Made by a program: the position numbers and the translations under genes. From the NCBI RefSeq assembly GCF_027579695.1, contig NC_083576.1, positions 35,453,260 to 35,517,259 of the forward strand: DNA of 64,000 nt, read 5' to 3'. The notes under the pieces were generated by a model. That model had not been told where the DNA came from, did not search any database, and saw only the letters and a list, made by a program, of their open reading frames with translations. Within the stretch, counting starts at the first letter, position 1. The number at the start of each line of letters is the position of its first letter. The DNA is from Neoarius graeffei. Lineage: Eukaryota; Chordata; Actinopteri; Siluriformes; Ariidae. Positions 63,434 through 64,000 of this stretch are shown one piece after another.

Positions 63434-63983
63434 GTGTTTCCAGCATTAATTGATTCCGGAGCTGATGGGGATTTCATCCACGCCGAGCTGGTGGAGCAAC
63501 TCCAGATTCCTGTGGAGCCGCTGGAGTCGCCACTGAGACTTACGGCTGTCGATGGGGACCCAGTTGGAGAAGGACTTGTTACCCGGGTCACGAAACCCAT
63601 CAAGATGACTGTCAGTGCTTTGCACTCTGAACAAATTAGTTTTTTTGTGTTAAACACTTGAGTATGTTATTATTTTAGGTTTGTCTTGGCTCAAAAAACA
63701 TAACCCTGTCATATCCTGGTCTGATAAGGAAATACTCTCATGGTCCAGTTACTGTTATGATCATTGTCTCATGCTTCCCACAGCCCTGGTATCATCTACC
63801 ACTATAGAAAGCCCCAATGACAATGCCATAGTTTCCGTACCCCCATCTGTTGTGGTCGCCCCCATTAGATGGGAAATAGATGAAGAGATCGACCAAGAAC
63901 TATCTGTCACTCCTGTCCCGGAGTCCTGTCCCATCGGAAGTAAATATGTACCCACTAAATGCAGGGGTAAGTTAATTACGTAG
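63434..63983 (+). pseudogene. Ty3/gypsy protease and start of pol
   Basis: ALIDSGADGDFIHAELVEQL has the aspartic protease D-S-G motif, followed by LRLTAVDGDPVG. After a stop at 63661 a second frame reads LKKHNPVISWSDKEILSWSS and VVVAPIRWEIDEEIDQE, the linker before reverse transcriptase in sushi-type elements. RT would lie beyond the window. Confidence 0.8.
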
Positions 63984-64000
63984 GCCCATTCCTCTCTGTC

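Noticed and set aside
1..64000. CRISPR array or bacterial-type operon
   Set aside because: Repeats present are transposon ends, SINEs and microsatellites; introns, SINEs and AATAAA signals show vertebrate DNA.

Overview
The window looks like a nuclear chromosome segment of a teleost fish. It holds one recognisable host gene, uqcrq (cytochrome bc1 complex subunit 8), with vertebrate-type splice sites and polyadenylation signal. Almost everything else is layered mobile DNA of kinds typical of fish: Tc1-like transposons, several hAT families, a Harbinger MITE, L1, L2/CR1-group, R4/Rex6 and RTE/I-like LINEs, a Penelope fragment, a Ty3/gypsy retrotransposon and two tRNA-derived SINE families. I cannot name the species. 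There is no operon, CRISPR array or free-standing RNA gene.

Layout. 1-9.2 kb: a TA-flanked element (A) split by an unclassified transposon with 6-bp target duplications; a palindromic pair of LTRs split by a hAT; a Tc1 copy split by three insertions; remnants of a YqaJ-family gene beside a GACCCC/CRE motif. 10.08-17.14 kb: uqcrq coding exons around a 6.8-kb intron that contains a SINE and an almost intact Tc1. 17.3-20.9 kb: three Tc1-like copies or fragments and a MITE. 21-34.8 kb: one L1 on the minus strand, broken by a tandem-repeat element, by SINEs and by a 6.9-kb block.

That 6.9-kb block (25.4-32.3 kb) is an inverted, diverged copy of the region just upstream of the L1 (34.4-38.4 kb). 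Both arms carry the first exon of a THAP-domain gene split at the same TTAA-like site by an unclassified transposon (B), the same Tc1 insertion site and the same L1 5' end. This makes a diverged palindrome with arms of about 4-7 kb around a 2.4-kb spacer. The second THAP exon survives only at 38.7 kb.

39.2-44.9 kb is a four-level nest (element A, then TTF-type hAT, then Charlie-like hAT, then MITE), three levels of which can be closed with target duplications. 45-49.3 kb holds a second YqaJ-family exon, a BED-finger exon, a SINE inside a hAT fragment, and an R4/Rex6 LINE with an open 720-residue frame. 49.4-52.9 kb is an L2/CR1-group LINE, a Tc1 scrap and a Penelope GIY-YIG fragment. 52.9-58.3 kb is an RTE/I-like LINE (minus), split by a Harbinger MITE that was itself split by a younger plus-strand LINE copy with a perfect 63-bp target duplication. 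58.4-60.15 kb holds four exons of a multi-copy fish gene family. It is cut by a Ty3/gypsy element (60.16 kb to the window end), whose gag is in turn cut by a Tc1.

The strongest leads are the inverted duplication, the repeated link between a GACCCC/CRE motif and THAP or YqaJ coding starts, the integrase-flanked palindromic LTR pair, and the 6-bp-duplication element at the left edge. Family assignments rest on remembered family features and on target-site duplications read directly here; no database search was possible.
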